From Blastochloris sulfoviridis (GTDB taxonomy: Bacteria; Pseudomonadota; Alphaproteobacteria; Rhizobiales; Xanthobacteraceae), in assembly GCF_008630065.1 (NCBI RefSeq), contig NZ_VWPL01000004.1, forward strand, positions 120,273-184,272: a stretch of DNA of 64,000 nt, in the 5' to 3' direction. A model generated the notes under the pieces. It did not search any database, was not told the origin of the DNA, and saw nothing but the letters and a program-made list of their open reading frames with translations. The stretch's first letter is position 1. Every line of letters begins with the position of its first letter. The position numbers and the translations under genes were made by a program. Shown here one piece after another: positions 1 to 10,046 of this stretch.

Positions 1-624
1 TGCCGCCATCGGCGCCAGGATGTCGATGTCGCGTCGGATCAGCGCCGACTTGGTGACGATGGCGACCGGGTGGTCGGCGCGCGCCAGCACCTCGAGACTC
101 GCGCGGGTGATCTGATAGCGCCGCTCGATCGGCTGGTAGGGATCGGTGTTGGTGCCGAGCGCCAGGGTCTTGGGCTCGTAGCCCGGCGCCGTCAGCTCGC
201 GCTCGAGCAGCGTTGCGGCGTCCGGCTTGGCGAACAGCTTCGATTCGAAGTCGAGCCCCGGCGACAGGCCCATATAGGCGTGGGTCGGCCGCGCGAAGCA
301 GTAGACGCAGCCGTGCTCGCAGCCGCGATACGGATTGATCGAGCGGTCGAAGGCGATGTCGGGGGAGTCGTTGCGGGTGATGATCCGCCGCGCCTTCTCC
401 TCGGTGACCTCGGTGACGAAGGCCGGCAACTCCTCCAGCGAACGCCAGCCGTCGTCGACATCGACGCGCGCCTCGCGCTCGAACCGGCCGGACGCGTTTG
501 ACACCACGCCGCGGCCGCGGCGCCTGTCGCCATCGACGCTGGCGCGCTGGGCGCGGGCGCCGTCGACCGCCCGGTCATTGGTCCAGGCGGGCGCGAGGAG
601 GCGGGTGCGGGCGATTCGAGCCAT
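1..624 (-). CDS. PA0069-family radical SAM protein (3' end cut by window)
   Basis: The reverse-strand frame is open from an ATG at 622-624 to the window edge, giving the first 208 residues. It contains a radical SAM iron-sulfur motif, CEHGCVYC, around residue 100 (positions near 305-330), followed by FARPTHAYMGLSPGLDFESK and a segment matching LGTNTDPYQPIE. Together these are typical of the PA0069/Rv2578c group of uncharacterised radical SAM enzymes. The three cysteines would hold a 4Fe-4S cluster that cleaves S-adenosylmethionine; the substrate is unknown. The N-terminal 60 residues are basic and low in complexity. The gene is divergent from the glycosyltransferase at 791. The C-terminal half of the protein lies outside the window. 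Confidence 0.85.
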   Translation of the reverse strand, partial: MARIARTRLLAPAWTNDRAVDGARAQRASVDGDRRRGRGVVSNASGRFEREARVDVDDGWRSLEELPAFVTEVTEEKARRIITRNDSPDIAFDRSINPYRGCEHGCVYCFARPTHAYMGLSPGLDFESKLFAKPDAATLLERELTAPGYEPKTLALGTNTDPYQPIERRYQITRASLEVLARADHPVAIVTKSALIRRDIDILAPMAA

Positions 625-790
625 GATGAATGCTAACGCAACCCCTCGAACAAAACAAGAACATGGTCGTTGCTCCGCCGACCTAGGCGGGGCCGCCGCC
701 CGCCGCCCAATTTCTGCGCTTGCGCAAGGCGCGGGCGGTTTGCCACCTGTCGCTTCGGGCGGTAATCGGGAGCGCGGAGGCGAGGGCAGC

Positions 791-1375
791 GTGATCAGCG
801 TCATCATCCCGACCGAGAACAGCGAACGTATGCTGGTGCCCTGCTTTGCGGCGCTGGTGCCGGCGGTCTCTGCCGGCGTGGTGCGCGAGGTGGTGGTGGC
901 CGACGCCGGCTCGCGCGACGACACGCTGAAGGTGGCGGACGCCGCGGGCTGCACGCTGATCGAAGGGCCGGCCGATCTGGGCGCCCGGCTGACGCGGGCG
1001 GCGGCGGCGGCGCGTGCGCAGTGGCTGCTGTTCCTGCGGCCGGACGTGGTGCTGGAGGACGGCTGGGCCGGTGCCGTCGAGGCGTTCATCGCCGCCGCCG
1101 AGCGGCGCGGCACCGTCGACAGGACGGCCGCCGCCTTCCGCTATGCCATCGACGCCGATGGCGCCGCGGCCCGCCTCGCCGAGCAAGCGAGCGCCATCGC
1201 CCGCCTCCTGTCGGGCCGGGTGCGGCCGGAGCAGGGGCTGCTGGTCCACCGCCGGCTCTATGACGGCGCCGGCCGCCACCCCGATGGGGCGTCCGCCGCG
1301 CGCCGCCTCATCGGGCGGCTCGGCAGGAAGGTGACGCTCCTGCGGGCGCGCGCCTTCGTGCAGGCCCGGGATTGA
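791..1375 (+). CDS. family 2 glycosyltransferase (short)
   Basis: A 194-residue protein starting with GTG; there is no upstream ATG in a convincing position and the fold begins at once with VISVIIPTENSE. The GT-A nucleotide-sugar binding strand is visible (VISVIIPTENSE, then VVVADAGSRDDTL and LFLRPDVVLEDGW), the last being the DxD-like metal site region. It resembles the small GT2 enzymes of the TIGR04283 type. It is shorter than the usual roughly 230 residues and lacks membrane segments, so it should be cytosolic. The acceptor is unknown. The gene is divergent from the radical SAM gene, and a family B repeat follows its stop codon. Confidence 0.75.
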   Translation: MISVIIPTENSERMLVPCFAALVPAVSAGVVREVVVADAGSRDDTLKVADAAGCTLIEGPADLGARLTRAAAAARAQWLLFLRPDVVLEDGWAGAVEAFIAAAERRGTVDRTAAAFRYAIDADGAAARLAEQASAIARLLSGRVRPEQGLLVHRRLYDGAGRHPDGASAARRLIGRLGRKVTLLRARAFVQARD

Positions 1376-1497
1376 TCCGTTTTCTCCGAGGGCGTGATCC
1401 GGTCTGACTGAGTCGGACCGGACGCTCCAAGTTTTCGAGTCGTCGCCTTTTCTGACGCAAAACCGGTTCCCACTTTTGCGGAATATGCTCTGGCAGA
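1376..1497. repeat. family B intergenic palindromic repeat, copy 1
   Basis: The stretch holds the core GCAAAACCGGTTCCCACTTT followed by TGCGGAATATGCTC, a sequence type very common between genes in rhizobia. Related copies lie at 2333-2412, 18029-18156 and, inverted, 63056-63146. It fills the gap between the glycosyltransferase and the methyltransferase. Confidence 0.7.
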
Positions 1498-1551
1498 TGA
1501 TCGCGACGCCGGCTTCTGCTACATCGGCGGCAAGATCAGATCGGCACGACG

Positions 1552-2319
1552 ATGCTGGACTCCTCTCCGCCGCCCGCGCTCACCGACGACGCCGTTCTGG
1601 GCGGCCGGCTCAAGCTGCTGCAGCCGGCGCGCGGCCATCGCGCCGGGCACGACGCCATCCTGCTCGCCGCCGCCGTTCCCGCCGCGCCGGGCGAGCGTGC
1701 CGCCGATCTCGGCGCCGGCATCGGCACCGCCGGGCTGGCGGTGGCAGCCCGCGTGCCGGGCCTGTCGATGGTGCTGGTGGAGATCGACCCGGGCCTTGCC
1801 GCGCTTGCCTTGGAGAATTCCCGTCGCAACGGCCTCGACGAGCGGGTATCGGCTGTGGCCGCCGACATTGGCGATATCGGCCGCGCCAACGGCCCGCCCG
1901 CGCTTCCGGCCGACCGCTTCGACCAGGTGCTGTGCAACCCGCCCTTTCTCGATCCCGGCCGCCACGCCGCCTCGCCCGATCCCGACAAGCGCCGCGCCCA
2001 CCTGCCGGAGCGGCCGCGCGCCGACTGGATCGCCGCGGCGCTGCGGCTGCTGACGCCCGGCGGCACGCTGACGCTGATCGAGCGCGCCGACGCGCTGGCC
2101 GGCGTGCTGGCCGACCTCGACGCGCGCTGGGGGGCGATCGAGGTCGTGCCGGTGCATCCGCGGCCGGGTGCCGCCGCAGCCCGCGTGCTGGTGCGGGCGC
2201 GCAAGGGGCGGCGCACGCCGCTGGCGCTGTTGCCGGCGCTGGTGCTGGCGGACGCGGCGGGCCGGCCGAGCGAGGCGGCGGACGCCGTGCTGCGGGCCGG
2301 CGCCGCCCTGCCGGCCTGA
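1552..2319 (+). CDS. SAM-dependent N6-adenine-type methyltransferase (TrmN6-like)
   Basis: The 255-residue protein has the methyltransferase motif I AADLGAGIGTAGLAVAAR (about residues 48-65), an acidic ribose-binding end of strand 2 (LVEIDP) and the catalytic motif NPPF at about residue 129. NPPF/Y marks enzymes that methylate exocyclic amines of nucleic acid bases or protein glutamine. The whole layout matches the TrmN6/YfiC group, which modifies adenine 37 of tRNA-Val. In related alphaproteobacteria the gene sits, as here, just before an S49 peptidase. The family call is firm; the tRNA-Val target is inferred from similarity. The ATG at 1552 is the only start consistent with the conserved N-terminus. 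Confidence 0.8.
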   Translation: MLDSSPPPALTDDAVLGGRLKLLQPARGHRAGHDAILLAAAVPAAPGERAADLGAGIGTAGLAVAARVPGLSMVLVEIDPGLAALALENSRRNGLDERVSAVAADIGDIGRANGPPALPADRFDQVLCNPPFLDPGRHAASPDPDKRRAHLPERPRADWIAAALRLLTPGGTLTLIERADALAGVLADLDARWGAIEVVPVHPRPGAAAARVLVRARKGRRTPLALLPALVLADAAGRPSEAADAVLRAGAALPA

Positions 2320-2332
2320 GCGGCCTTTCGGC

Positions 2333-2412
2333 GCCGCAGAGCCTCCAAACTCTTGGTTTGACGCATTCTCTTTCGCGAGACCGGTTCCCGCTCTTGCGGA
2401 GAATGCGCTATT
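2333..2412. repeat. family B intergenic repeat, copy 2
   Basis: It contains a diverged version of the family B core (GCGAGACCGGTTCCCGCTCT, then TGCGGAGAATGCGC), with the preceding TTTGACGCATTCTCTTTCGC also shared with copy 3 at 18029. It ends about 30 bp before the S49 peptidase start, so it must lie in that gene's leader or promoter region. Confidence 0.6.
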
Positions 2413-2444
2413 GGCCCGCGCATCCTTGGCCTTATGTATCGACA

Positions 2445-3329
2445 ATGTCTGCAAGTCTCGCCAACCGGCTGCTGCAACGCCTGCGCCCCTATCTGCCCGC
2501 GCCGCTGCGCCCGCCTGAGATTCCGGTGGTGCCGGTGGTGCGGCTCACCGGGGTGATCGGCTTCTCCACGCCGCTGTCGCCGGGCATCACCATGGTCGGC
2601 GTGGCGCGCATGCTGGAGCGGGCGTTCGATGTCGCCGACGCCAAGGCGGTGGCGATCGTCATCAATTCGCCGGGCGGCTCGGCGGTGCAGTCGCACCTGA
2701 TCCACCGCCGCATCCGCATGCTGGCCGAGGACGCCGACCTGCCGGTGCTGGTGTTCGTCGAGGACGTCGCGGCGTCGGGCGGCTACATGATCGCCTGCGC
2801 CGGCGACGAGATCTTCGCCGACCCGTCCTCGATCGTCGGCTCGATCGGGGTGATCGGCGCCACCTTCGGCTTCGACCGGCTGATGGACAAGATCGGCGTC
2901 GAGCGCCGCGTCTATACCGCGGGCGAGCGCAAATCGATGCTCGATCCATTCCGGCCCGAAGACCCCGACGATGTCGAGCGGCTGAAGACCATCCAGCGCG
3001 CCATCCACGCCAAGTTCATCGCCCTGGTGAAGGAGCGCCGCGGCGAGCGGCTCAAGGAGCCCGACGGTTCGCTGTTCACCGGCGAATACTGGGAGGCGGA
3101 GCGGGCCGAGGCGTTCGGCCTGATCGACGGCTTCGGCGATGCGCGCTCGGTGCTGCGCGGCCGCTTCGGCGACGAGGTGGCGACGCCGCTGATCACCGCC
3201 GAGCGCACGCTGTTCGGCCGCCGCCTGCCCGGCTTCAGCGCCGCCCCGGCGGCCCCGGGCGCCGGCCTCGCCGCCGACCTGGTGTCGGCGATCGAGGCGC
3301 GCGCGCTGTGGTCACGCTACGGGCTGTGA
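2445..3329 (+). CDS. S49 family serine peptidase (short SppA/SohB type)
   Basis: A 294-residue member of the signal-peptide-peptidase A family. It carries the INSPGGSAVQ oxyanion strand (about residue 72), the nucleophile serine in DVAASGGYMIA (about residue 110) and the general-base lysine in AGERKSMLDPF (about residue 165), which form the Ser-Lys dyad of single-domain SppA enzymes. There is no convincing N-terminal membrane segment in this start choice. The long in-frame opening upstream overlaps the methyltransferase and the repeat and is not coding; the ATG at 2445 immediately precedes the family's conserved N-terminus. The likely job is degrading cleaved signal peptides or small membrane proteins. 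Close downstream genes are on the opposite strand. Confidence 0.85.
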   Translation: MSASLANRLLQRLRPYLPAPLRPPEIPVVPVVRLTGVIGFSTPLSPGITMVGVARMLERAFDVADAKAVAIVINSPGGSAVQSHLIHRRIRMLAEDADLPVLVFVEDVAASGGYMIACAGDEIFADPSSIVGSIGVIGATFGFDRLMDKIGVERRVYTAGERKSMLDPFRPEDPDDVERLKTIQRAIHAKFIALVKERRGERLKEPDGSLFTGEYWEAERAEAFGLIDGFGDARSVLRGRFGDEVATPLITAERTLFGRRLPGFSAAPAAPGAGLAADLVSAIEARALWSRYGL

Positions 3330-3357
3330 ACGGGCGGACGGGACACCGAAGCCCCCG

Positions 3358-3819
3358 TCACGCCGTGGTCGTCTGCGGCTGGGTCAGCACCACATAGAGC
3401 GCCTGGGCGTCGCGCGAGGCGCGCAGCCGCTGGGCGATGTCCTGGTCGCGCAGCAGGCGGGCGATGCGGGCGAGCGCCTTGAGGTGGTCGGCGCCCGCCG
3501 ATTCGGGGGCCAGCAGCAGGAAGATGAGATCGACCGGCTCGCCGTCGAGCGCCTCGAAGTCGATCGGCTTCTCCAGCCGCGCGAACAGGCCGAACAGCCG
3601 GTCCATCTTGGCCATCTTGCCGTGCGGGATGGCGATGCCGTTGCCGACGCCGGTCGAGCCCAGCCGCTCGCGCTGCAGCAACGTCTCGAAGATCTCGCGC
3701 TCGGAGTGGCCGGTGAGTTCGGCCGCCCGCTCGGCGAGTTCCTGCAGCGCCTGCTTCTTGGAATTGACCCGAAGCGACGGATACACCGCGTTCGGGGCCA
3801 CGAGATCGCTCAGCGGCAT
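3358..3819 (-). CDS. ptsN: PTS IIA-Ntr protein (nitrogen-regulatory EIIA)
   Basis: A 153-residue PTS EIIA type 2 domain. The phosphoacceptor histidine is in GNGIAIPHGKM (about residue 66), the hallmark of PtsN. PtsN takes phosphate from PtsP/NPr and regulates potassium transport, nitrogen and carbon balance rather than moving sugar. It is the last gene of rpoN-hpf-ptsN, 85 bp downstream of hpf, an order conserved widely in proteobacteria. The larger open frame reaching 4446 overlaps hpf out of frame and is not real; the ATG at 3817-3819 starts the conserved MPLSDLVAPNAV. Confidence 0.93.
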   Translation of the reverse strand: MPLSDLVAPNAVYPSLRVNSKKQALQELAERAAELTGHSEREIFETLLQRERLGSTGVGNGIAIPHGKMAKMDRLFGLFARLEKPIDFEALDGEPVDLIFLLLAPESAGADHLKALARIARLLRDQDIAQRLRASRDAQALYVVLTQPQTTTA

Positions 3820-3904
3820 GGCCGGCCCGGTCGTGCAGGAAGCGGGGCGCGATGACCGCCCCGGTTGCGAAGGCGGCGGACGATAGGCGCGGCGCCGGCC
3901 ACGG

Positions 3905-4486
3905 TCAATGGGGCTCCGCCGGAGGGTCGACCCATCCGATATTACCGTCCGGGCGGCGATAGACGACGTTGATCCGCCCGGACGTGGCGTGGCGGAAGAC
4001 CACCACAGGCGCGCCGGTGATGTCGAGCTCGACCACCGCCTCGGCCACCGAGAGCTGGCCGACCGCGGTCTTGGTCTCGGCCACCACCACCGGGTGATCG
4101 CCGTCCGGCCCGGTTTCGGTCTCGACGTCCTCGTCCTCGGAGGGCGCCTGCAGCACATACATCGGCGCCATCGGCATGGTGCGCTCGCCGCCATGCTCCT
4201 CGCGCAGCTTGCGCTTGTAGCGGCGCAGCCGCTTCTCGATGCGCTCGCAGGCGAGATCGCAGCTCTGATAGGCATCAGCCGCCGTGGCGTGCGACTGCAG
4301 CTCGGCGCCCGACGACAGATGCAGGATGCAGTCGGTGCGGAAAAACGTGCCTTCGCGCTCGACGATGGCGCGGCCGGACCAGCCGCGGTCGAAGAACTTC
4401 TCAATCGCTTCGGCGATGCGCGCCTCGATGCGCGTGCGCAGGGCATCGCCGATGTCGAGGTTCTTGCCGGACACTCTCAATGTCAT
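3905..4486 (-). CDS. hpf: ribosome hibernation promoting factor, long form
   Basis: The 193-residue protein has two domains. The N-terminal S30AE/HPF domain (about residues 1-100) begins MTLRVSGKNLDIGDALRTRI, and a C-terminal dimerisation domain (about 130-190) includes VVVFRHATSGRINVVYRRPDG. Long HPF dimerises 70S ribosomes into inactive 100S particles in stationary phase. An ATG eight codons further upstream exists (4510), but the family N-terminus matches the ATG at 4484-4486. The gene lies 112 bp downstream of rpoN, in the usual cluster. Confidence 0.93.
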   Translation of the reverse strand: MTLRVSGKNLDIGDALRTRIEARIAEAIEKFFDRGWSGRAIVEREGTFFRTDCILHLSSGAELQSHATAADAYQSCDLACERIEKRLRRYKRKLREEHGGERTMPMAPMYVLQAPSEDEDVETETGPDGDHPVVVAETKTAVGQLSVAEAVVELDITGAPVVVFRHATSGRINVVYRRPDGNIGWVDPPAEPH

Positions 4487-4598
4487 TTTTGTTTGTCTCC
4501 AAGGCACCACGCCATCGGGGCACGGAGTCCGATGGTCACAGGTGATTTAGCCCACAATTGGCGGCAGCGGAATCCGGTTGAGCATGCGTCGATCCCCT

Positions 4599-6137
4599 TC
4601 AGGAGGCGGCGGCCGCGCTCTGCTTCTCGCGCCGGCGCTGGACGGAGGAGGGAATGCGCATGCCCTCCCGGTACTTGGCGACGGTACGCCGGGCAATGTC
4701 GATGCCCGCCTCGCGCAGCCGCTTGACGATGGTGTCGTCGGACAGCACGTCGGCGGCGCTCTCGGCGTCGATCATCTGCTTGATTCGGTGACGCACGGCC
4801 TCCGCCGAATGCGCATCGCCGCCGCCGGCCGCCGCGATCGCCGAGGTGAAGAAGTATTTCATCTCGAAGATGCCGCGCGGCGTCGCCATGTATTTGTTGG
4901 AGGTAACGCGCGACACCGTCGATTCATGCATCGAGATGGCGTCGGCCACGGTCTTGAGCACGAGCGGGCGCAGGTGCTCGACGCCGTGGGCGAGGAACGC
5001 GTCCTGCTGGCGGGTGATCTCCATCGCCACCTTGAGGATGGTCTTGGCGCGCTGGTCGAGGGCGCGGGTGAGCCAGGTCGCCGTCTGCAGGCAGTCGGCC
5101 AGGAAGGTCTTGTCCTTGGCGTCCTTGGCCACCGGGGCGACGCGGCCGAAATAGGCCTGGTTGATCAGGAGGCGCGGCAGGGTGTCGGTGTTGAGATCGA
5201 CCTGCCAGCCGCCATCGGGGGCCGGGCGCACGAACACGTCCGGCACGATCGGCGTCACCGGGCCGCCGCCGAAGGCGAGCCCCGGCTTGGGGTCGAGCCG
5301 CTTGAGCTCGGCCACCATGTCAACCAGGTCCTCGTCGTCGACCTCGCACAGCTTCCTGAGCGCGGCGAAGTCGCGCTTGGCGAGCAGCGGCAAATTGGCC
5401 ACCAGCACCTGCATCGCCGGGTCGAAGCGGTCGCGGTCCTTGAGCTGCAGCGCCAGGCACTCGGCGAGCGAGCGGGCGGCGACGCCCGCCGGGTCGAAGG
5501 TCTGGATCACCGCCAAGACGTCCGCCACCGTCTCCTCGGGCGCGCCGAGCTTGGCCGCCACCTCGGGGACATCGGCGGCGAGGTAGCCGGCATCGTCGAC
5601 GAGGTCGATCAGATACTGGCCGATCAGCCGCCGCCGCGGGTCCGGCTCGGCCAGCGAAAGCTGCTCGGACAGGTGGTCGGCGAGCGAGGTCGACGCCGAG
5701 ACATAGGCGTCGAGGTCGCTGTCGTCGTCGATGCGGCCGCCGGAGCCGACCGAGGCCCACTCCGAATAGCCCACCGGCTCGGACGCGCCGTGCGGCGGCT
5801 CGGCCGGCCCGTCATCCTGGAACACATTGCCGAGGTCGGTATCGAGCCGCGCCTCGATCGCCTCGCGCGAGCCGAGCGGGGACTCCAGCCAGTCGCCGTC
5901 GCGCTGGTCGTCGGAGGCGGGCGGCGGCGGCTCGGGCTCGCCGCTGGCGGCGTCGGTGGGCGAGGAGAAGTCGGGCTCCTCCGCCCGCTCCAGCAGCGGG
6001 TTGCGCTCCAGCTCGGCGTCGACATAGGCGGAGAGATCGAGGTGGGACAGTTGCAGAAGCTTGATCGCCTGCATGAGCTGCGGCGTCATCACCAGCGACT
6101 GGCTCTGGCGAAGTTCGAGCTTTTGCGAAAGCGCCAT
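4599..6137 (-). CDS. rpoN: RNA polymerase sigma-54 factor
   Basis: A 512-residue sigma-54. Region I (MALSQKLELRQSQSLVMTPQ and the QAIKLLQLSHLDL segment) is the activator-responsive part; a long acidic region II follows (about 55-150); the C-terminal RpoN box is recognisable as IARRTVAKYREGMRIPSS. It directs core RNA polymerase to -24/-12 promoters of nitrogen, transport and motility genes. It is upstream of hpf and ptsN and downstream of lptB. A family A repeat fills the 190-bp gap to lptB and may separate the two transcripts. Confidence 0.97.
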   Translation of the reverse strand: MALSQKLELRQSQSLVMTPQLMQAIKLLQLSHLDLSAYVDAELERNPLLERAEEPDFSSPTDAASGEPEPPPPASDDQRDGDWLESPLGSREAIEARLDTDLGNVFQDDGPAEPPHGASEPVGYSEWASVGSGGRIDDDSDLDAYVSASTSLADHLSEQLSLAEPDPRRRLIGQYLIDLVDDAGYLAADVPEVAAKLGAPEETVADVLAVIQTFDPAGVAARSLAECLALQLKDRDRFDPAMQVLVANLPLLAKRDFAALRKLCEVDDEDLVDMVAELKRLDPKPGLAFGGGPVTPIVPDVFVRPAPDGGWQVDLNTDTLPRLLINQAYFGRVAPVAKDAKDKTFLADCLQTATWLTRALDQRAKTILKVAMEITRQQDAFLAHGVEHLRPLVLKTVADAISMHESTVSRVTSNKYMATPRGIFEMKYFFTSAIAAAGGGDAHSAEAVRHRIKQMIDAESAADVLSDDTIVKRLREAGIDIARRTVAKYREGMRIPSSVQRRREKQSAAAAS

Positions 6138-6164
6138 GGCGATTATCGGCCTTCAGGACTCTTC

Positions 6165-6286
6165 TACGGTTTCCGGATGATCCCTTCGGGATACCGGAAA
6201 CGGTCTCGCCGAAAAATCCTTGCTCAGGACTGGATTTTTCGGCGAACGGCATACGGCTCGAAGGCCTGATCGGCCGGAAACCGCAT
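6165..6286. repeat. family A intergenic repeat, copy 1
   Basis: It starts TACGGTTTCCGG and ends GGCCGGAAACCGCAT, so the ends are inverted repeats, and it contains the internal palindromes ATCCCTTCGGGAT and CCGAAAAAT...ATTTTTCGG. It lies between lptB and rpoN. Other copies are listed below; this one is close to the consensus. Confidence 0.8.
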
Positions 6287-6328
6287 TCGAGGGTGCGGAA
6301 GCTGGTACGAACCTTGCTTCCGCTCCCT

Positions 6329-7492
<1,164 letters not shown>

Positions 7493-7532
7493 AAGCGTTC
7501 AGCCCGCCGGACGCAATGTCGGGTGCCGCCGC

Positions 7533-8297
7533 TCAATTGCCGCGCGCAGGGCCGAGCGGTATCGGCGCCCGCAGCGGCTGGGGCTGCGGAATGGCGGACG
7601 ATTGGGGCTTGGCCTCCTGTCTCGCATCCGGCTTGCCGGACTTCTCGCTGCCCGGCACGAACAGGCCCTGGACGCGACCCGTGCCGCCCTTGCCGGCCTC
7701 GATGCGCGAGACGCCGGAATTGAGGTCGACGATCAGGCGCTCGCCGCGCAGCACGTTCGGCCCCTGCGTCAGCACGACGTTGCCCGACAGCGTCACGGTG
7801 TTGGTCGCCATCTCGAACAGGCCGGTGTCGCCGGTGGCGGTCTGCTCCTGGGTCGACACGATCACCCCGCCGGTGGCCTCCAGCCGCTTGATCTGCCGCG
7901 GCGCGACCGATTCGGCCCCCGCCTTGGCCGGCGGCTGCGATGCCTTGGGCTTTGCTTGAACTTGTGCTTGTGGTTGGGCTTGGGTCTGGGGCTGGCCCTT
8001 GCCCCCTCCCTTGCCGGCCTCAAGGTCGTAATGGACCACGAGCTGCTTGGAACGCATGGTGGTATCGCCCTGCTGCACCATCACGTTGCCGGCGAACACG
8101 GCGGCCTTGTCGCGCTCGCGCACTTCCAGGCTGGCGGCCTCGATCCGCACCGGCTTGTCGCGGTTCTTGGCGAACCCCTGAAGCGCGTTGGGCACATTGT
8201 TGCCCTGCTGCGCGCCGGCCGGCGACGACAGGGCGAAGGCCGCACACGCGGCGAGAAGGGCCACAGACATGGTGGCCGGAGATTTGAACCCGCGCAT
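7533..8297 (-). CDS. lptA: periplasmic LPS transport protein LptA
   Basis: A 254-residue OstA/LptA protein. A signal peptide is visible (hydrophobic SVALLAACAAFALSSPAGA, cleavage near residue 29). Beta-jellyroll strands follow (KPVRIEAASLEVRERDKAAV, then NVMVQQGDTTMRSKQLVVHY), with a glutamine-lysine-alanine-rich insert of about 40 residues before the second repeat region. LptA forms the periplasmic bridge carrying LPS from LptC to LptD. Its start overlaps the lptC stop by one base, so the two are translationally coupled, and lptB follows closely. Confidence 0.93.
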   Translation of the reverse strand: MRGFKSPATMSVALLAACAAFALSSPAGAQQGNNVPNALQGFAKNRDKPVRIEAASLEVRERDKAAVFAGNVMVQQGDTTMRSKQLVVHYDLEAGKGGGKGQPQTQAQPQAQVQAKPKASQPPAKAGAESVAPRQIKRLEATGGVIVSTQEQTATGDTGLFEMATNTVTLSGNVVLTQGPNVLRGERLIVDLNSGVSRIEAGKGGTGRVQGLFVPGSEKSGKPDARQEAKPQSSAIPQPQPLRAPIPLGPARGN

Positions 8298-9022
8298 CAG
8301 CGGAGCGCTCCCGAAGCTTCCCCGGCCGTGCCAGCCGATTGCGGCAGCATCACGTTCAGCACCACGCCACCCTCGAAGCGCACGACCTGGCCCTTGTCGC
8401 GCAGGTCCATGGTGTCGGCCCGAAGATCGCCCTGCAGGAATTTGAGCTCGACCGGCTTGTTCGAGACGATGGTGCCGGCCCGCACGTCGATCTTGGCCTC
8501 GGTCAGGCGGCCCTCATAGCCTTCGCTCGACTTGAGGAAAATGCCGCGGCTCAGGGTCAGAAGCTCGGTCTTCGCGTCGAACTGGCCGTGCTCGGCGATC
8601 AGGTCGGCGCGCCCCTTGTTCGCCAGGTCGACCTTGGCCCGGATCTCCTCCAGATCGACCAGGTGCGGCTGGGTGACATCCTGCTGGGCGCGCTTGGCGG
8701 TGACCTCATAGGCCTGATTGTCCTTGGTGAAGCCGGCAAGCCGCGGCGCCTCCATGGTCAGCTTCGACCCCGACAGCACCAGCCGGCCGAAATCCCCCAG
8801 CGGCACGGTGATGGCAATCGAGCGGATGGCCGAATAGGCGAGCGGCAGCAGGATCAGCCCGACCACCACCAGCGGCACCAGCACGCGCAGCGCCCGCACC
8901 CGCCGGCTGTGGCGCAGCGCCACGCGGAACACCTCGTCGATATCCCGGCGCTGGTCGAACACGGCATCAAGCTGCCGGCCCGGCGGCGGCCGTCTCGAAC
9001 CTGCGGTCTGGGACATCGTCAC
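8297..9022 (-). CDS. lptC: LPS export protein LptC
   Basis: The 241-residue protein has a cytosolic N-terminus, one membrane anchor (about residues 45-65, LRVLVPLVVVGLILLPLAYS) and a periplasmic beta domain (PRLAGFTKDNQAYEVTAKRA onwards) of the LptC/YrbK family. It receives LPS from LptBFG and passes it to LptA. The position directly upstream of lptA with one-base overlap confirms the assignment. A family A repeat lies between its start and the RNase D gene. Confidence 0.93.
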   Translation of the reverse strand: MTMSQTAGSRRPPPGRQLDAVFDQRRDIDEVFRVALRHSRRVRALRVLVPLVVVGLILLPLAYSAIRSIAITVPLGDFGRLVLSGSKLTMEAPRLAGFTKDNQAYEVTAKRAQQDVTQPHLVDLEEIRAKVDLANKGRADLIAEHGQFDAKTELLTLSRGIFLKSSEGYEGRLTEAKIDVRAGTIVSNKPVELKFLQGDLRADTMDLRDKGQVVRFEGGVVLNVMLPQSAGTAGEASGALR

Positions 9023-9051
9023 GCGTTCTGCCTCGCTCGGCCGGCCTCGCC

Positions 9052-9175
9052 ATGCGGTTGCCGGTTGATCCCTCCGGGATACCGGAAACGGTCTCGCCGA
9101 CCCCCCGCGTTCGGGAACGGGATTTTCGGCGATCGGAATACGGCTCGAAGGCCTGATCGGCCTGAAACCGTATCA
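9052..9175. repeat. family A intergenic repeat, copy 2
   Basis: It contains GGTTGATCCCTCCGGGAT, CCGGAAACGGTCTCGCCGA and GGGATTTTCGGCGATCGGAA, and ends CTGATCGGCCTGAAACCGTA. It fills the gap between the RNase D gene and lptC. It falls in the likely leader of the lpt operon. Confidence 0.8.
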
Positions 9176-9246
9176 CCCACCTTCGACGCGGCCACCATAG
9201 CCGACTGCGGCGCCGCCGTCGCCCGAACGTCCGAATGCCCGGGCGC

Positions 9247-9861
9247 TCAGGAATGGGCGAAGATATCCTGATCCGGCCAGCCGGCGAGATCGAGGCGGGC
9301 GCGCGTCGGCAGGAAGTCGAAGCAGGCCTGCGCCAGCGCCGTGCGGCCCTCGCGGGCGAGCAGACCGTCGAGCCGGTCCTTGAGCGCATGCAGATGCAGC
9401 ACGTCGGCTGCCGCATAGGCGATCTGCGGATCGGTCAGGGTGTCGGCGCCCCAGTCCGAGCTCTGCTGCTGCTTGGACACGTCGATGCCCAGCATGTCGC
9501 GGACCAGATCCTTGAGCCCGTGCTTGTCGGTGTAGGTGCGGGTGAGGCGCGAGGCGATCTTGGTGCAGTAGACCGGCTGCGGCATGACGCCGAAGGCGTT
9601 CTCCAGCACCGCCAGGTCGAAGCGGGCGAAGTGGAAGATCTTCAGCACCTCGGGATCGGCTAGCAGGCGGATCAGATTGTCGGGCCGGTCGCCACCGGGC
9701 GGAATCTGCACGATGTCGGCCGAGCCGTCGCCGGGCGAAAGCTGCACCACGCACAGCCGGTCGCGGTGCGGCATCAGCCCCATGGTCTCGGTATCGATGG
9801 CGACGGAGGCGCCGTAGTGCGACAGATCGGGCAGGTCGCCGCGATGAAAGCGCAAGGTCAT
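9247..9861 (-). CDS. RNase D-like 3'-5' exonuclease (single domain)
   Basis: The 204-residue protein is a stand-alone DEDDy exonuclease domain: exo I IDTETMGL, exo II in FHFARFDLAVLENAF, exo III YAAADVLHLHAL. These acidic residues bind two metal ions that hydrolyse RNA from the 3' end, as in tRNA maturation. Classical RNase D has C-terminal HRDC domains (about 375 residues); this short form lacks them, as is usual for the second rnd-like gene of alphaproteobacteria next to the lpt genes. The ATG at 9859-9861 opens the conserved N-terminus; the longer open frame is unsupported. Confidence 0.87.
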   Translation of the reverse strand: MTLRFHRGDLPDLSHYGASVAIDTETMGLMPHRDRLCVVQLSPGDGSADIVQIPPGGDRPDNLIRLLADPEVLKIFHFARFDLAVLENAFGVMPQPVYCTKIASRLTRTYTDKHGLKDLVRDMLGIDVSKQQQSSDWGADTLTDPQIAYAAADVLHLHALKDRLDGLLAREGRTALAQACFDFLPTRARLDLAGWPDQDIFAHS

Positions 9862-10046
9862 GCTGGGCTCGCAATGCGCAACAGGACCACGTGCCGAACG
9901 GCCGGCCCTGCGCGGATGGAAATGCACCTTGTCGGGGCGCATCCTGGAAGCGCGTCGCCAGCGCGCGGTATGACGTTGATAAACAACGAGAATTTCAGTC
10001 TTCGCCAGGGCCTGTGTACCAGCCCGGCGCCAGCGAGGCAAGGGCG

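Noticed and set aside
1476..2444. Upstream extension of the S49 peptidase frame
   Set aside because: It overlaps the methyltransferase gene in another frame, and its composition is arginine/alanine noise.
4578..6269. A 563-residue plus-strand frame over rpoN
   Set aside because: It is an antisense shadow of a certain gene, running through the repeat at 6165 as well.
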